Assembly (NCBI RefSeq): GCF_003288845.1
Contig: NZ_NHYN01000009.1
Location: 1-64,000 of the forward strand
DNA from: Helicobacter monodelphidis
GTDB taxonomy: Bacteria > Campylobacterota > Campylobacteria > Campylobacterales > Helicobacteraceae
Direction of reading: 5' to 3'
DNA: 64,000 bases
Below, piece by piece: positions 9,699 through 20,175 of the stretch; the first letter of the stretch is position 1; each line of letters begins with the position of its first letter. Position numbers and translations under genes: made by a program. The notes under the pieces were generated by a model. It had not been told where the DNA came from. It saw nothing but the letters and a program-made list of their open reading frames with translations, and ran no database searches.

Positions 9699-9725
9699 AT
9701 ATCGGAATAAAACCACATTATATTA
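9699..9725 (-). promoter_or_regulatory. Sigma28 (FliA)-type promoter of flaA
   Basis: On the minus strand TAAT (9722-9725), a 15-nt spacer and TCCGATAT (9699-9706) closely match the flagellar sigma28 pattern TAAA-N15-GCCGATAA. It lies about 30 nt upstream of the flaA start, as expected for a late flagellar gene. Confidence 0.7.
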
Positions 9726-9860
9726 GAGTTTTGCAAACAAAAAGCAACTTTTTTGCACTCTAAAAATTTTAAACTTAATCCAAAATAACCATTTTTAAGC
9801 ATAAAGTTAGAAAACACAAGGTAAATTAGCATTCTGGATTAGATTTTATTATTGGAAACG

Positions 9861-10943
9861 ATGATGCAACGATACAAGACAAAGAAAATTTATGTAGGGA
9901 ATGTAGCTGTTGGTGGCGATAGCCCCATATCTATACAATCAATGACTTATAGCAAAACTGCAAATATTCCGACAACAATAGAGCAAATTGAAGCTTTAAT
10001 GCTTGCAGGTTGCGATATTGTACGCGTAGCTATTAGTGATGAAGAGGACGCACTTGCTCTTAGAGCTTTGCGTCCTGCTGTCAATATTCCGCTTGTTGCT
10101 GATATTCATTTTCGCCATAAACTCGCCATTTTAGCTACCCCTTATGTGGACTGTATTCGCATTAATCCTGGTAATATTGGTTCTAAAGAAAAAATAAAAG
10201 AGGTTACTCATATCTGTCAAGAATACAAAATTCCTATTCGCATCGGCGTTAATAGCGGAAGCCTTGAATCACAATTTGAACAAAAGTATGGTCAATCATC
10301 AAGAGGTATGGTTGAATCTGCACTTTACCATATTAGCCTTTTAGAGGATTTAGGATTCACAGAAATTAAAGTCTCATTGAAAGCAAGCGATGTAGAACGC
10401 ACATTAGAGGCTTATCGTCTTTTGCGTCCACTCACTCCCTACCCCTTTCATTTAGGCGTTACAGAGGCTGGAACATTATTTGACTCAACAATTAAAAGTG
10501 CAATGGCATTAGGTGGGCTTTTGCTGGAGGGTATCGGCGATACAATACGGGTTTCCATTACTGGTGAATTAGAAAAAGAAGTTGAAGTTGCTCGTGCTAT
10601 TTTAAAATTTTCAGGAAGAACTAAAGAGGGCATCTATTATATTTCATGTCCAACTTGTGGACGCATTGAAGTTGATTTAGTTGAGGCTTTAGAGAAGGTA
10701 AAGAGTCGGTTAACTCATATTAAAGCACCATTAGTTTTATCAATTATGGGTTGTGCAGTCAATGCATTAGGTGAAGCAAAAAGTGCTGATTTAGCTATTG
10801 CATTTGGGCATGGCGATGGTTTAATTATCAAAAAGGGAGAAATTGTTTGCAAGCTAAAAGGTGATGACCTGATTGAACGTTTTATTTTAGAGGTTGAGCA
10901 AGCAAATCAAGACTATTTTAAAAATAAGGAACTAGGACAATGA
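9861..10943 (+). CDS. ispG: IspG (GcpE), 4-hydroxy-3-methylbut-2-enyl diphosphate synthase
   Basis: IspG is a cytoplasmic 4Fe-4S enzyme that converts MEcPP to HMBPP, the penultimate step of the MEP isoprenoid pathway. About 360 residues show a TIM barrel with the INPGNIG and [10 protein letters not shown] segments, then the cluster-binding cysteines in SCPTCGR and MGCAVN. A TTG at 9852 could extend the frame by three codons, but GGAAA at 9854-9858 is a reasonable RBS for the ATG at 9861 (or 9864), so I start there. The stop overlaps proA by four bases. Confidence 0.93.
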   Translation: MMQRYKTKKIYVGNVAVGGDSPISIQSMTYSKTANIPTTIEQIEALMLAGCDIVRVAISDEEDALALRALRPAVNIPLVADIHFRHKLAILATPYVDCIRINPGNIGSKEKIKEVTHICQEYKIPIRIGVNSGSLESQFEQKYGQSSRGMVESALYHISLLEDLGFTEIKVSLKASDVERTLEAYRLLRPLTPYPFHLGVTEAGTLFDSTIKSAMALGGLLLEGIGDTIRVSITGELEKEVEVARAILKFSGRTKEGIYYISCPTCGRIEVDLVEALEKVKSRLTHIKAPLVLSIMGCAVNALGEAKSADLAIAFGHGDGLIIKKGEIVCKLKGDDLIERFILEVEQANQDYFKNKELGQ

Positions 10944-12178
10944 ATTTGCACAATTCTATACTTAAAACAAAACAAAGCACACAAAAACTTCTAGCTTTAA
11001 ATTCAAAGCAACGCACTCAACTATTGGAATGTATGGCTGAAAATCTAATCAAGGCAGAAAGTGATATTTTGCAAGCTAACCAAAAAGATATAGAGATAGC
11101 ACAAAAAAACCAAATGAAGGACTCCATGCTAGAACGATTAAGCTTAGATTCCAAAAAAATTCAAGCAATGTGCAAAAGTGTGCAGGAAATTGCATCTTTA
11201 AGAGAACCTTTAGGGCGTGTGCTTGATGGTTTTATTGCACCGAGTGGCATTGCCATTTCTAAGATCTCTGTGCCATTGGGTGTCGTTGCTGTGATTTACG
11301 AATCACGTCCAAACGTAACAAGCGATACCGCTGCATTATGCCTAAAAAGCGGAAATGCCATCATACTAAAGGGAGGAAAAGAATCTCACCATAGCAATGT
11401 TGCCATCACCAAACCCTTACATAAAGCCTTAGATTCATGGAATCTTCCTCAAGAATTAATCTTTATGTTACCAAATTCTAGTCGCGAGGAAGTCACAGAA
11501 TTGCTAACATTTAAAGATTTGATTGATGTTGTTATTCCGCGTGGTGGAGAAGGATTAGTTCGCTATGTTAGTGAACATTCTTCAATTCCTGTTATTAAAC
11601 ACGATAAAGGTATTTGTCACGCTTATGTGCATACACAAGCCGATTTCAAAAAAGCAGTCGATATTATCATTAATGCAAAAACATCTCGACCTAGCGTTTG
11701 TAATAGTATTGAGACACTACTTGTCGATAGGCTAATATTTCAAGAATTCTTGAGCTTTCTTAAACCTTCACTAATTGCCCATAAGGTGCAATGCTATTGT
11801 TGCCCTGCAAGTTTAGGCATCTTAGAAGGAAATGCGGTTTGCGAAGAAAGTTACCATACAGAATATGGAGAAAAAATCCTTAATGTACGCGTTGTGGAGG
11901 ATATTGATGAAGCTATTGAGCATATCAACCATTATGGTTCACAACATTCAGATGTCATCATTACAGATGAAATTCTTCCTGCTGAAAAATTCCTCAATGA
12001 GGTCAATTCAGCTTGCGTTTACTTAAATGCCTCAACACGTTTCAGTGATGGAGGAGAATTTGGCTTTGGAGCAGAAATTGGAATTTCAACCAACAAGCTT
12101 CATGCAAGGGGTCCTGTTGGTATTCAAGAATTAACGAGCTACAAATTTATTATTCGTGGTAATGGGGAAGTTCGCTAA
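10940..12178 (+). CDS. proA: ProA, gamma-glutamyl phosphate reductase
   Basis: This 412-residue aldehyde-dehydrogenase-superfamily enzyme reduces gamma-glutamyl phosphate to glutamate semialdehyde with NADPH in proline synthesis. The [29 protein letters not shown] segment and the catalytic cysteine in [13 protein letters not shown] are clear, as is the C-terminal [19 protein letters not shown] motif. The ATG overlaps the ispG stop (ATGA), so the two are probably co-translated. proB is not next to it. Confidence 0.95.
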   Translation: MNLHNSILKTKQSTQKLLALNSKQRTQLLECMAENLIKAESDILQANQKDIEIAQKNQMKDSMLERLSLDSKKIQAMCKSVQEIASLREPLGRVLDGFIAPSGIAISKISVPLGVVAVIYESRPNVTSDTAALCLKSGNAIILKGGKESHHSNVAITKPLHKALDSWNLPQELIFMLPNSSREEVTELLTFKDLIDVVIPRGGEGLVRYVSEHSSIPVIKHDKGICHAYVHTQADFKKAVDIIINAKTSRPSVCNSIETLLVDRLIFQEFLSFLKPSLIAHKVQCYCCPASLGILEGNAVCEESYHTEYGEKILNVRVVEDIDEAIEHINHYGSQHSDVIITDEILPAEKFLNEVNSACVYLNASTRFSDGGEFGFGAEIGISTNKLHARGPVGIQELTSYKFIIRGNGEVR

Positions 12179-12662
12179 CAAGATATTCTTTAGCCATTTC
12201 CACAAATCTCTGATAAAGGGCGTTAAAATCTGTGCTATACACACGCGTATCAGCTATCGTCGTCATAAAATTAGTATCTCCATGCCATCTTGGCACAAAA
12301 TGGAGATGTAAATGATCGGGAATTCCTGCCCCTGCACTTTTTCGCACATTAATGCCCATATTCACACCCTGTGCCCCCATTCCTTCGAGCAACATTGTAA
12401 TACCTCTTTGTGCAAGTGTTTGGATATGCAACCATTGTTCCAAACTCATTGCAGCTGGACAATCAATATGCCGATGTGGAATTAACATAAAATGTCCTGG
12501 AGTATAAGGATATTTATTCATTACCCCAAAACAAATTGCATCACGATAAAAAACTTGATGAACACCATCATTTTGTGTTTGTTGCGAAATATGACAAAAA
12601 ACACAACCCTCAATCTTTTCAGACAGATACACGCTCCGCCAAGGAGCATAAATATTATCCAT
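12150..12662 (-). CDS. HIT-family nucleotide hydrolase/phosphorylase (Ap4A-type)
   Basis: The 170-residue product has the histidine-triad motif HLHLHFVPR preceded by AGAGIPDH, and an N-terminal CVFC pair that may bind zinc, as in many HIT proteins of the Ap4A phosphorylase-like group. Such enzymes cleave dinucleoside polyphosphates or nucleoside phosphoramidates in the cytoplasm; the exact substrate is unknown. I place the start at ATG 12662, behind the RBS AAGGAG, rather than at the longer frame from 12722. Its 3' end overlaps that of convergent proA by 29 bp. Confidence 0.85.
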   Translation of the reverse strand: MDNIYAPWRSVYLSEKIEGCVFCHISQQTQNDGVHQVFYRDAICFGVMNKYPYTPGHFMLIPHRHIDCPAAMSLEQWLHIQTLAQRGITMLLEGMGAQGVNMGINVRKSAGAGIPDHLHLHFVPRWHGDTNFMTTIADTRVYSTDFNALYQRFVEMAKEYLVSELPHYHE

Positions 12663-12672
12663 TATGTTCTCC

Positions 12673-14148
12673 TTAAATATAACTTGGTGCATCATTTGCA
12701 AACAAGATAATATCACCTGCATGCGTACTTGCTTTTAAAATAGACTCCATAGCTCTCTTTTCCTTGAGTAAAATTTTTTGTGCCTTGGTGATATGTTTAG
12801 TCAAAATTTCACTATTGAGTTCACCTGTAATAATGACAATTTGGAAGACAGAATCAATCGCCTCAGCCAATCGAACATTATCCTCCTCACAACTTTCTAC
12901 AAGTCCTGGCGTCACAATGATTCTTCGCCCATTACAATAAAGTGAAGTGAGTCGAATCGCCTCTAGCATTCCTTCAATATTTCCATTAAAGCTATCATCA
13001 ATCAGAATTTTTTGATTCACTTCTAACTTATTGAGCCGATGAGGTACGGGCATTAACTTTTCTACTTCTTTTTGAATGCGCTCAATACTGATACCCAATT
13101 TATATGCAAGCGTAATGGCTGCTGAAATATTATGGGCATTAAAAGCACCTAAAATAGAAGTTTTAAAGGGATAAAATTGCCCATTAATTTTTAACTCAAA
13201 GAGTGTTCCATCTAGTGTTGCGTGAATATTTCGAACCTCTTCTGGGAAAAAAGTTGCCTGCACACCTTCTGGAATTTCATTATCGCTATGTGTGTATAAA
13301 GTCTTGAGGCGGGAACTTTGTGCAAGTTCATATTTTGTCTTTTGGATTGTATATACATCCTTAAAATATTCAATATGTGCTGAGCCAATTTTACCAATAA
13401 TACCATAATGTGGAGAAACTAAGTTTGTGATTTCCAAAATATCGCCCTCTCCTCTCGCTCCAGCTTCCACAATATAAATATCACAAAAAGTAGGTAAATT
13501 GTTATTAATATCATTCACCACACCAATAAAAGTGTTTACACTTCTAGGTGTCGCATAAACCTGAAATTTATCGCTAAGAATTTGGGCTAAAAAATTCTTT
13601 AAGCTTGTTTTTCCAAAACTTCCAGTAACCGCTATAATAGTTAAATCTTGCAAAGATTCGATTTTCTCCTTTGCTACTTTTGCATAACGATTGAGTAAAA
13701 TACTTTCCATTAAATTACTAATAATAACAGCCAGGATAATTGATGGGAGATAAAGATAATTATGTACACCTTCACTATCAGAACGATAGTATAATACTTC
13801 ACCAAAAAGAATAAATGCAATATAAACAAACAAAAATCGTTCTACACGATTTGTAAATACAAGAGGCTTATCTAAATTCTTTGCCCAATAAATCAAAAAT
13901 GGAAGATAGACCAAATAGAGGTAAAAATAAAAATAATCTCCAAGTAATAGCATCAATGTGATGGGTACAATAAAGTAAAAAATATGCCACCGCCACTTAT
14001 GATGCTTAAATAATACACGTGAAATTTTATAACTATACCACTGCAAATTTGTTAACAAATAATAAGCTAATCCAAGCATAAATATCCAGTTAGATGCAAT
14101 CCGAATAACATTAAATTCTACATTTAAAAAAGCTATTTCCAATGTCAT
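12673..14148 (-). CDS. murF: MurF, UDP-MurNAc-tripeptide--D-Ala-D-Ala ligase with membrane N-terminus
   Basis: MurF adds D-Ala-D-Ala to UDP-MurNAc-tripeptide, the last cytoplasmic step of the wall precursor. About 491 residues: an N-terminal region of several hydrophobic segments (to about residue 150), then the Mur ligase core with ATP loop TGSFGKTS, the central domain, and the substrate motif IDDSFNGN. The membrane extension is shared by epsilonproteobacterial MurF proteins. An ATG at 14154 overlaps the upstream stop but lies directly on the AAAGG RBS; ATG 14148 has normal spacing and is preferred. It is followed by the HIT gene and preceded by the hydrolase fusion and ddl. Confidence 0.9.
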   Translation of the reverse strand: MTLEIAFLNVEFNVIRIASNWIFMLGLAYYLLTNLQWYSYKISRVLFKHHKWRWHIFYFIVPITLMLLLGDYFYFYLYLVYLPFLIYWAKNLDKPLVFTNRVERFLFVYIAFILFGEVLYYRSDSEGVHNYLYLPSIILAVIISNLMESILLNRYAKVAKEKIESLQDLTIIAVTGSFGKTSLKNFLAQILSDKFQVYATPRSVNTFIGVVNDINNNLPTFCDIYIVEAGARGEGDILEITNLVSPHYGIIGKIGSAHIEYFKDVYTIQKTKYELAQSSRLKTLYTHSDNEIPEGVQATFFPEEVRNIHATLDGTLFELKINGQFYPFKTSILGAFNAHNISAAITLAYKLGISIERIQKEVEKLMPVPHRLNKLEVNQKILIDDSFNGNIEGMLEAIRLTSLYCNGRRIIVTPGLVESCEEDNVRLAEAIDSVFQIVIITGELNSEILTKHITKAQKILLKEKRAMESILKASTHAGDIILFANDAPSYI

Positions 14149-14150
14149 TA

Positions 14151-15209
14151 TCATCCTTTCAATGATTTATAGCGAATCTCAAATGAGCTAAATGGACTAA
14201 AACTAGATTCTTGAATATCACACTCTTGAATCACTAAACGCCCATTGCCCTCTTTAAGACGATTAATAAATTTTTCCATATCCTCCTGCTTAGCATAAAT
14301 CTCACCCACCACGCTCCCATCATTCTCATTCATCACCCAACCCCCAATTTCAAATTCTTGACTAATCTGTGCAGCATATTTCCTAAAACCAACCCCCTGC
14401 ACCTTTCCTTTGCAACAAAAACGCCAATTCTGCTTGTGTAAAATAACTTCTTGTTCAACTTGTGCGACACTACTAGATGGCAAACAACAAATCCAATTTA
14501 AAATCTCGGCGTGAACCGCTTTTTTTTGTTGCAAAAAAAAGAAATGATCACCCTTAAATGCCTGAAAAGAAGAATGTGGCATATATTCAGCAATTTTGTA
14601 TCCGGAAGAAATGGGCGTAGTGTAATCCTGTTCACCCCACAAAACCAACGCATTAGAAGGGGAACACTTGAATATCTCACTAAAATCTTCATTTACAACG
14701 AGCTTAAATGTTTCATACATGTGGGGTGGCATTGCCTTTACATCTGAAGAACGAAACAGATTGGAAAAAAAAGAAATGCCCAGACGGCGAAAAAACTTAC
14801 TCACCATAATTTTTAAACGAACGCTTAAAGATTTTGTTGGCACAATTCCTGCACTGCTTAAAAGCACAATTCTAGTAGGTTTTAATAAAACAGCGATTTT
14901 TCCGCCAAAACTATGCCCAACAAGAATGGCTGAATGGTCAACACCAATAGAATCTAAAAAAAGTTGTATAATTTCAGCATATTGACTACTTTTTAATACC
15001 ATTTCATTACGACTTGCACCAAAGCCGGGCAAATCCACATAAATATGTCGGTAATCGGTCAGAGCGTCCTTAAACGCCTGCTTCATTACCTCTTTAGAAC
15101 TTCCCCAACCATGCAGAAATACAATATCACCTTTTGTTGATGAAAGATTTAAAATTTCATAAGAAATTGAAAAATTATATCCCTGATAAAGTACTTCACG
15201 CACAGCCAT
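14151..15209 (-). CDS. Alpha/beta hydrolase fused to an acylphosphatase domain
   Basis: Residues 1 to about 255 form an alpha/beta hydrolase with HGWGSS oxyanion loop, nucleophile elbow GHSFGG, an acidic residue in LWGEQD and a catalytic His in GDHFFF. The last 90 or so residues form an acylphosphatase domain with the signatures GKVQGVGFRKYA (catalytic Arg) and GWVMNENDGSV (catalytic Asn). Acylphosphatase is normally a separate protein of about 90 residues. From memory, related genomes have separate small genes between murF and ddl, so a gene fusion is plausible. ATG 15209 overlaps the ddl stop by one base and has an AAAGGG RBS. The substrates are unknown; the position in the murF-ddl operon suggests co-regulation rather than proving a wall role. 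Confidence 0.85.
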   Translation of the reverse strand: MAVREVLYQGYNFSISYEILNLSSTKGDIVFLHGWGSSKEVMKQAFKDALTDYRHIYVDLPGFGASRNEMVLKSSQYAEIIQLFLDSIGVDHSAILVGHSFGGKIAVLLKPTRIVLLSSAGIVPTKSLSVRLKIMVSKFFRRLGISFFSNLFRSSDVKAMPPHMYETFKLVVNEDFSEIFKCSPSNALVLWGEQDYTTPISSGYKIAEYMPHSSFQAFKGDHFFFLQQKKAVHAEILNWICCLPSSSVAQVEQEVILHKQNWRFCCKGKVQGVGFRKYAAQISQEFEIGGWVMNENDGSVVGEIYAKQEDMEKFINRLKEGNGRLVIQECDIQESSFSPFSSFEIRYKSLKG

Positions 15210-16270
15210 CACTTACCCTTTGCGTATTGAATTTCACTCAAAAATAAATAACGAACTTGTGGAGAATGGGCAATAGGAAGCCTCTGGGCCAACGCGTCTA
15301 AAACAGAAACAAACGAATCCGAAAAAAGATAATGTGCAAGACTTCCTGGAATTGGATTAATTTCATTCAAATATATTGCATCTTTGTGAATAAAAAAATC
15401 GCAACGAATCAACGCCCCCTCAAAACAATGATGATACAATGCTTTGAAAGCCATTTGCATTCTTTCTGTCCATTTAGTATCAATCTCTGCTTGAGTCGTT
15501 TTCTCCGTCCTTGAAAAATCCAAATATTTTTTATTAAAATCAAGCAATTCACCCTTTTTAGGTTCTTCAATCATCGAAAAAATCCAATGCTCTTCCCCTT
15601 GCTTTTTAACCTTACAACCTGCCAAATTATATTCCTTAATTCCACCAATGAAAGGTTCTATTAAGACTTTATTATCAAATTCAAAGGCAACATCTAAGTT
15701 ATAATTCATTTCTTTTTTATCACGAATAATTTGAATACCGATAGAACTACCTAAATGTAAAGGCTTAACAATAAAAGGGAATTCAAATGGGATAGAATCA
15801 ATATTGCGTGTTTGCTTATCCAAAATATGGTAAGGGAGCATTTTTACACCCCTTGATTGTGCATACAATTTTGTTAACTCTTTACTAAAACTCATCACGC
15901 TTGCTTCTATACGCGGACCAATATAAGGGATATGATAAAATTCACACAAAGAAGAAATAATGCCCTCTTCACCCTCTGAGCCATGAATAAGGTTCAACAT
16001 TACCTCAACACCTAAAAATTGTTCTTTCAAAAAACTCTTTTGCAAAAAACCACCCTTTGTCATTTGCAATTTTGGATATTTCTCATAACCTCCCGTCGAA
16101 AAGGTTTTTGCATTCATTTTATCTTGCGGAATAAGATAAAAATCACCCTTAGAGTCAATAAAAATAAAATATTGAATCCTTTCTTTCAATATATCTTTTA
16201 AAACAACTGCACTCACAATACTAATTTCGTGCTCATAACTTCTTGCACCAAACAAAATTGTATATTTCAT
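15209..16270 (-). CDS. ddl: Ddl, D-alanine--D-alanine ligase
   Basis: This 353-residue ATP-grasp enzyme makes D-Ala-D-Ala for MurF. The N-terminal HGSEGEEG motif, the FIVKPLHLGSSIGI nucleotide-binding segment and the C-terminal metal site LNEINPIPGS are intact. The RBS AAGGGGA precedes ATG 16270, which follows directly on the ruvA stop. It is encoded just upstream of the hydrolase fusion and murF, so substrate supply and use share one operon. Confidence 0.95.
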   Translation of the reverse strand: MKYTILFGARSYEHEISIVSAVVLKDILKERIQYFIFIDSKGDFYLIPQDKMNAKTFSTGGYEKYPKLQMTKGGFLQKSFLKEQFLGVEVMLNLIHGSEGEEGIISSLCEFYHIPYIGPRIEASVMSFSKELTKLYAQSRGVKMLPYHILDKQTRNIDSIPFEFPFIVKPLHLGSSIGIQIIRDKKEMNYNLDVAFEFDNKVLIEPFIGGIKEYNLAGCKVKKQGEEHWIFSMIEEPKKGELLDFNKKYLDFSRTEKTTQAEIDTKWTERMQMAFKALYHHCFEGALIRCDFFIHKDAIYLNEINPIPGSLAHYLFSDSFVSVLDALAQRLPIAHSPQVRYLFLSEIQYAKGK

Positions 16271-16819
16271 TTATTCCCCTTGTAATTGCTTTAACGCCTC
16301 TTTAATAATTGTCTGTACATCCGATTCTTGGAGTGTTGCAAGAACTTTTGTTACTTGTTCACTCCTAAATCCCAACGCCTCCAATGCCATTCTTGCTTGA
16401 ATTTTTTCCTCACTACTCCCTGTTTGTAAAATAAAGCCGGCCAATTCTACCATAATTCTTCCAGCACTCTTTGCCCCAACACCCGGTACTTTTTGGAGGG
16501 ATTTAGTGTCCTTAGAAGCAAGTAAATTTGTAAATTCACTTGGAGAAAAGCTAGAAAGAATCGCTAGGCTTACCTTAGGTCCTATACCATTAACGCGTAT
16601 CAATCGTTCAAAAGTATATTTTTCTTCTTTATGCAAAAATCCATACAAAAAATTTCCGTCGTCGCGAATAATCTGTGTAATAAATAAATTTACCTGACCT
16701 TTTTGAATTTGGGAGGAAGTCTGCAAAGAAATATGCACTTCATAAGTGATTCCTGCACATTGTATCCAAACAAGCATAGGCTCTTTATGGACAACTTCCC
16801 CTTCTAAGCCAACAATCAC
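16271..16819 (-). CDS. ruvA: RuvA, Holliday junction DNA-binding protein
   Basis: RuvA binds four-way junctions and recruits the RuvB helicase for branch migration. The 182-residue protein shows the N-terminal OB-fold, the two HhH motifs (VNGIGPKVSLAILS and VPGVGAKSAGRIMVEL) and a C-terminal three-helix domain that contacts RuvB. The start is a GTG overlapping the fapA TGA (GTGA), so translation is probably coupled. Confidence 0.95.
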   Translation of the reverse strand: MIVGLEGEVVHKEPMLVWIQCAGITYEVHISLQTSSQIQKGQVNLFITQIIRDDGNFLYGFLHKEEKYTFERLIRVNGIGPKVSLAILSSFSPSEFTNLLASKDTKSLQKVPGVGAKSAGRIMVELAGFILQTGSSEEKIQARMALEALGFRSEQVTKVLATLQESDVQTIIKEALKQLQGE

Positions 16820-18600
16820 AAACGATCCTTTTTTGCAACCAAACTTCCACTCTCACAAGAAATACGATTGCCATCTTTTCCCATTTTAGGATATAAGAAG
16901 AATTCCTGACCACTCGCCAATTTTTTCAGCTTAACTTCATTATAGCCATGCCAACCACTCTTCACTAAAATATAAGATTCTGTTATGATTTCCTCGAGTT
17001 GTGCGATACCTTTATCAATTTTTTCAAGCCTCTTTTCAAGAGTATCAATTTCACCTTTTAATTGTTCTGTATAATGTAAAATATTCCGATAGGTATGAGC
17101 TTGCTCCCGAATCAATTGTAATTTTTGAGGATTTTGATTTTGATTTTTGTAATCTTCCTTAAACTGCTTAACCATCGGCTGCAATTGCTTTAATTCCGCA
17201 ATTTCATTAGCATATTTTCGTTGTTTTTCTGTCAATTCATGCGAAAATTGCTTTTTGCCAGCTACAAGTGCTTGATAAGTCGCATTCTTCTTATGCCCAG
17301 AGTTTGCTCTCAATGTGAATCGATTATCCTCCCCCTTAAGACTGTCCACAATAATAGATGTAGAAGCATGTGCATGATGATTTGAATGCATCACCACAAT
17401 ACGCAATTCTTCGCCATAGCTCCTGCCACCGTATGCATGGTCAATTTTTACTTTATCAGCACTCACAACACCTGCTTCCAAACGCCCAATATGGGCAACA
17501 TCGCTTTCTATAAATCCTTTATGAACAGCAACATCAACATTTTTTGCATAAATTTTAGAATTTTTGTGTGTCTGCCCCTTGATGATCACCTGATTAGCAC
17601 GAATAATTGCATTATTTCCAACATTCCCTAAAACTTCAACAGTCCCTGCTTCAATAACTACTCCCTCACCCAATGCATCTTCCAAAGAATCTGTACTGCT
17701 AATATAGATATGCGTCGTTGTACCTGCCCCACCTAAAATCGAACCCGTTGTCGACAAAGAAGCGTTCTTAAGTTTAATTTTTGATGCAATCATTAGCTGA
17801 TTGCCATCAAAAACAATATAGCCTGCTTCTCTTGCAAAATATTTTACCTCACCTTCAACTTCCTCTGTAATATACAAAGAATCATTAGCAATTAAAGGAG
17901 CACTTTCGCCTTGTTCAGGTTCTTGTTCTGGAACAAAACGTCCCAAACAATCTCTAGCATTACCACCCTTTCGCCCCTTATAAAAAGTAGCAACATATTG
18001 GTCCTTATGGATAAGTAAAAATTTTATCTTCAAATTCACAGCAAATTCTAAATGTTGATTAACACATGGCTCTCCCCCAACAGCCCTTGAGAGAACAAAT
18101 TCGTGTGATTTACTCAAAAATTTCTCATCGGGCAAAGATTGCACAAAAATTTTCAAACGTTCATATTCAGTTTTTTCATCACGCATTAAAATATGCATTT
18201 CCGCCTTTTGTACACGTATACGCTCAAAAAATACCTTGATATTTGCCTCATCTTTTTCAATCCGGCTTCCCTGCATAATACGACAACAAAGCTCCCTTGC
18301 ATCAGAGCTAAGATACAAAGAAAAATGATAGGTATAACGCAACGCTAAGTCAACAATAATGGAATAACGTTGTGTAATAATTAAATCACGTTGTAATAAA
18401 AAATCTTCGTCATCGATTAAGTGTAATTCTTCTGGTATTAATTCTCTTGTCTGTTGATTTATTGTTACGATATAGTAAACACCCCTAATTCTTGCTTCAA
18501 GCATTTTCTCATCAATGTCCTTTGATAAGGCAACCTTAAGAACTTCTTGTGATGGTGAAATACAATCTGGGATGAGAACGGGACTAAAAGTTTCTGGCAT
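16816..18600 (-). CDS. FapA (DUF342) family protein
   Basis: This 594-residue protein contains the FapA/DUF342 beta-helical region (repeated short strands around residues 200-410, with VVIEAGTVEVLGNVGNNAIIR-like turns), followed by a coiled coil at about 440-540 and a short tail. Members are annotated as flagellar assembly protein A or polymer-forming proteins; the molecular role is not settled. It heads the fapA-ruvA-ddl-hydrolase-murF run, an order I recall from Campylobacter. RBS AAAGGA precedes ATG 18600. Confidence 0.75.
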   Translation of the reverse strand: MPETFSPVLIPDCISPSQEVLKVALSKDIDEKMLEARIRGVYYIVTINQQTRELIPEELHLIDDEDFLLQRDLIITQRYSIIVDLALRYTYHFSLYLSSDARELCCRIMQGSRIEKDEANIKVFFERIRVQKAEMHILMRDEKTEYERLKIFVQSLPDEKFLSKSHEFVLSRAVGGEPCVNQHLEFAVNLKIKFLLIHKDQYVATFYKGRKGGNARDCLGRFVPEQEPEQGESAPLIANDSLYITEEVEGEVKYFAREAGYIVFDGNQLMIASKIKLKNASLSTTGSILGGAGTTTHIYISSTDSLEDALGEGVVIEAGTVEVLGNVGNNAIIRANQVIIKGQTHKNSKIYAKNVDVAVHKGFIESDVAHIGRLEAGVVSADKVKIDHAYGGRSYGEELRIVVMHSNHHAHASTSIIVDSLKGEDNRFTLRANSGHKKNATYQALVAGKKQFSHELTEKQRKYANEIAELKQLQPMVKQFKEDYKNQNQNPQKLQLIREQAHTYRNILHYTEQLKGEIDTLEKRLEKIDKGIAQLEEIITESYILVKSGWHGYNEVKLKKLASGQEFFLYPKMGKDGNRISCESGSLVAKKDRL

Positions 18601-18736
18601 TAAACAATCCTTTCTTTACGCTTTATAGAGATTCAACCTATTTTCTATGTTAGAATACTCCATTCATAATTTTATCAAAATTTTTAGGGTTTTACCTTAA
18701 AGACATAAATTCAAAATTATTGGAGTTAAGACTTTA

Positions 18737-20161
18737 ATGTTTTTTCGTTCGTTTTTTTCTAATAGTAGCGGGATTTTATTCTCCCGCATTACCGGTTTTT
18801 TAAGGGATATGATGATGAGCCATATTCTTGGGGTAAGTATTTATAGCGATCTCTTTTTGATTGCATTCAAAATTCCCAATGTTTTTCGTCGCATTTTTGC
18901 CGAAGGGGCATTCAATCAAGCGTTTTTACCTAGTTTTGTTGCAGCAAAATTCAAAGGGGCATTCACACTAAGAATTGCTTTTATTTTTCTTAGTATTATC
19001 ATCGCTTTATCCATTATGGTTTCTTGTTTTGCACCCTCTGTATCAAAAATTCTAGCCTTAGGACTCAAAGAGGAAGAAATAGCTATTGTTGCACCCTTAG
19101 TGATGATTAATTTTTGGTATTTACCTCTTATCTTTATTGTAGCCCTCTTAGGAGCAATTTTGCAATATAAAAATAATTTTATCGCTGCGGCATATTCAAC
19201 AATTTTTCTAAATCTCTCTATGGTTGTTGCATTATGGCTTACGCGCAATCACGATGCTTTTGAAATTGTGCTTTGGTTAAGCTATTCTACGCTAATTGGA
19301 GGGGTTTTACAAATTCTCCTGCATTTCTATCCGCTAAAAAAATTGGGTTTTTGTGCAATGTTTATGGCTGGTTTTACACATTTGCGTCGCAAAAAAAATG
19401 AAGTCAAAAAAGATATAAAGCATTTTTCTTCTCAATTTTTTCCTGCAATGGTAGGTGGGTCTACCGTACAAATTGCTTCAATTATCGATATACAACTTGC
19501 TTCATTCTTAGCTGAAGGGAGCATTTCATACCTACACTACGCTAATCGTATTTTTCAACTCCCCTTAGCACTATTTGCTATTGCTACTTCTATTGCCCTT
19601 TACCCCATGGTTGTAAAAGCCATTAATCAAAATGATGAACAACGGGCTATCATACAACTTAAAAAAGCATTTTGGTTTTTGCTCTACACTCTTTGTGGTT
19701 GCTGTATTGCAGGAATAATGCTTTCACACGAAATTGTATGGATTCTTTTTGAGAGGGGAAGCTTTAATGCACAAGATAGCCTCCAAACAGGTATTGTTTT
19801 ATCAGCATACCTCATTGGACTCATTCCCTTTGGTATTGCACGTATATTTTCATTGTGGCTTTATTCACACCATCAGCAACTCTTAGCGGCAAAAATTTCT
19901 ATCAAATCTTTGCTGATAGGCACAATTAGCTCTGTAGTATTGATGTGGGAATTTGGAGCATTTGGACTTGCATTAGCAGGTTCTATTAGTGGATTTGCAT
20001 TACTGTATTGGAGTATTCAATCTTTTGGTTTTAGAAAGTTTTGGGCTATAATTGCGTCCAGAAAACAATGGCTTTTTTTAGGATTACTGATTCTTGTTGA
20101 AATTCCAACCATTTGGTTTGTAAAACAGGGATTGAATTGGATTTATCAAACATATTATTAA
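18737..20161 (+). CDS. murJ: MurJ, lipid II flippase
   Basis: MurJ (MviN) moves lipid II across the inner membrane for peptidoglycan synthesis. The 474-residue protein is almost wholly hydrophobic, with about 14 segments, and has the MOP-superfamily N-terminus SRITGFLRDMMMSHILG and the IPNVFRRIFAEGAFNQAFLP motif typical of MurJ. It is divergent from fapA and sits 14 nt ahead of cysS. Confidence 0.93.
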   Translation: MFFRSFFSNSSGILFSRITGFLRDMMMSHILGVSIYSDLFLIAFKIPNVFRRIFAEGAFNQAFLPSFVAAKFKGAFTLRIAFIFLSIIIALSIMVSCFAPSVSKILALGLKEEEIAIVAPLVMINFWYLPLIFIVALLGAILQYKNNFIAAAYSTIFLNLSMVVALWLTRNHDAFEIVLWLSYSTLIGGVLQILLHFYPLKKLGFCAMFMAGFTHLRRKKNEVKKDIKHFSSQFFPAMVGGSTVQIASIIDIQLASFLAEGSISYLHYANRIFQLPLALFAIATSIALYPMVVKAINQNDEQRAIIQLKKAFWFLLYTLCGCCIAGIMLSHEIVWILFERGSFNAQDSLQTGIVLSAYLIGLIPFGIARIFSLWLYSHHQQLLAAKISIKSLLIGTISSVVLMWEFGAFGLALAGSISGFALLYWSIQSFGFRKFWAIIASRKQWLFLGLLILVEIPTIWFVKQGLNWIYQTYY

Positions 20162-20175
20162 GGTGAGGAAGAATA

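Noticed and set aside
9671-9832. 54-residue N-terminal extension of FlaA
   Set aside because: It lacks any flagellin similarity, spans the sigma28 promoter, and the ATG at 9670 has a strong RBS.
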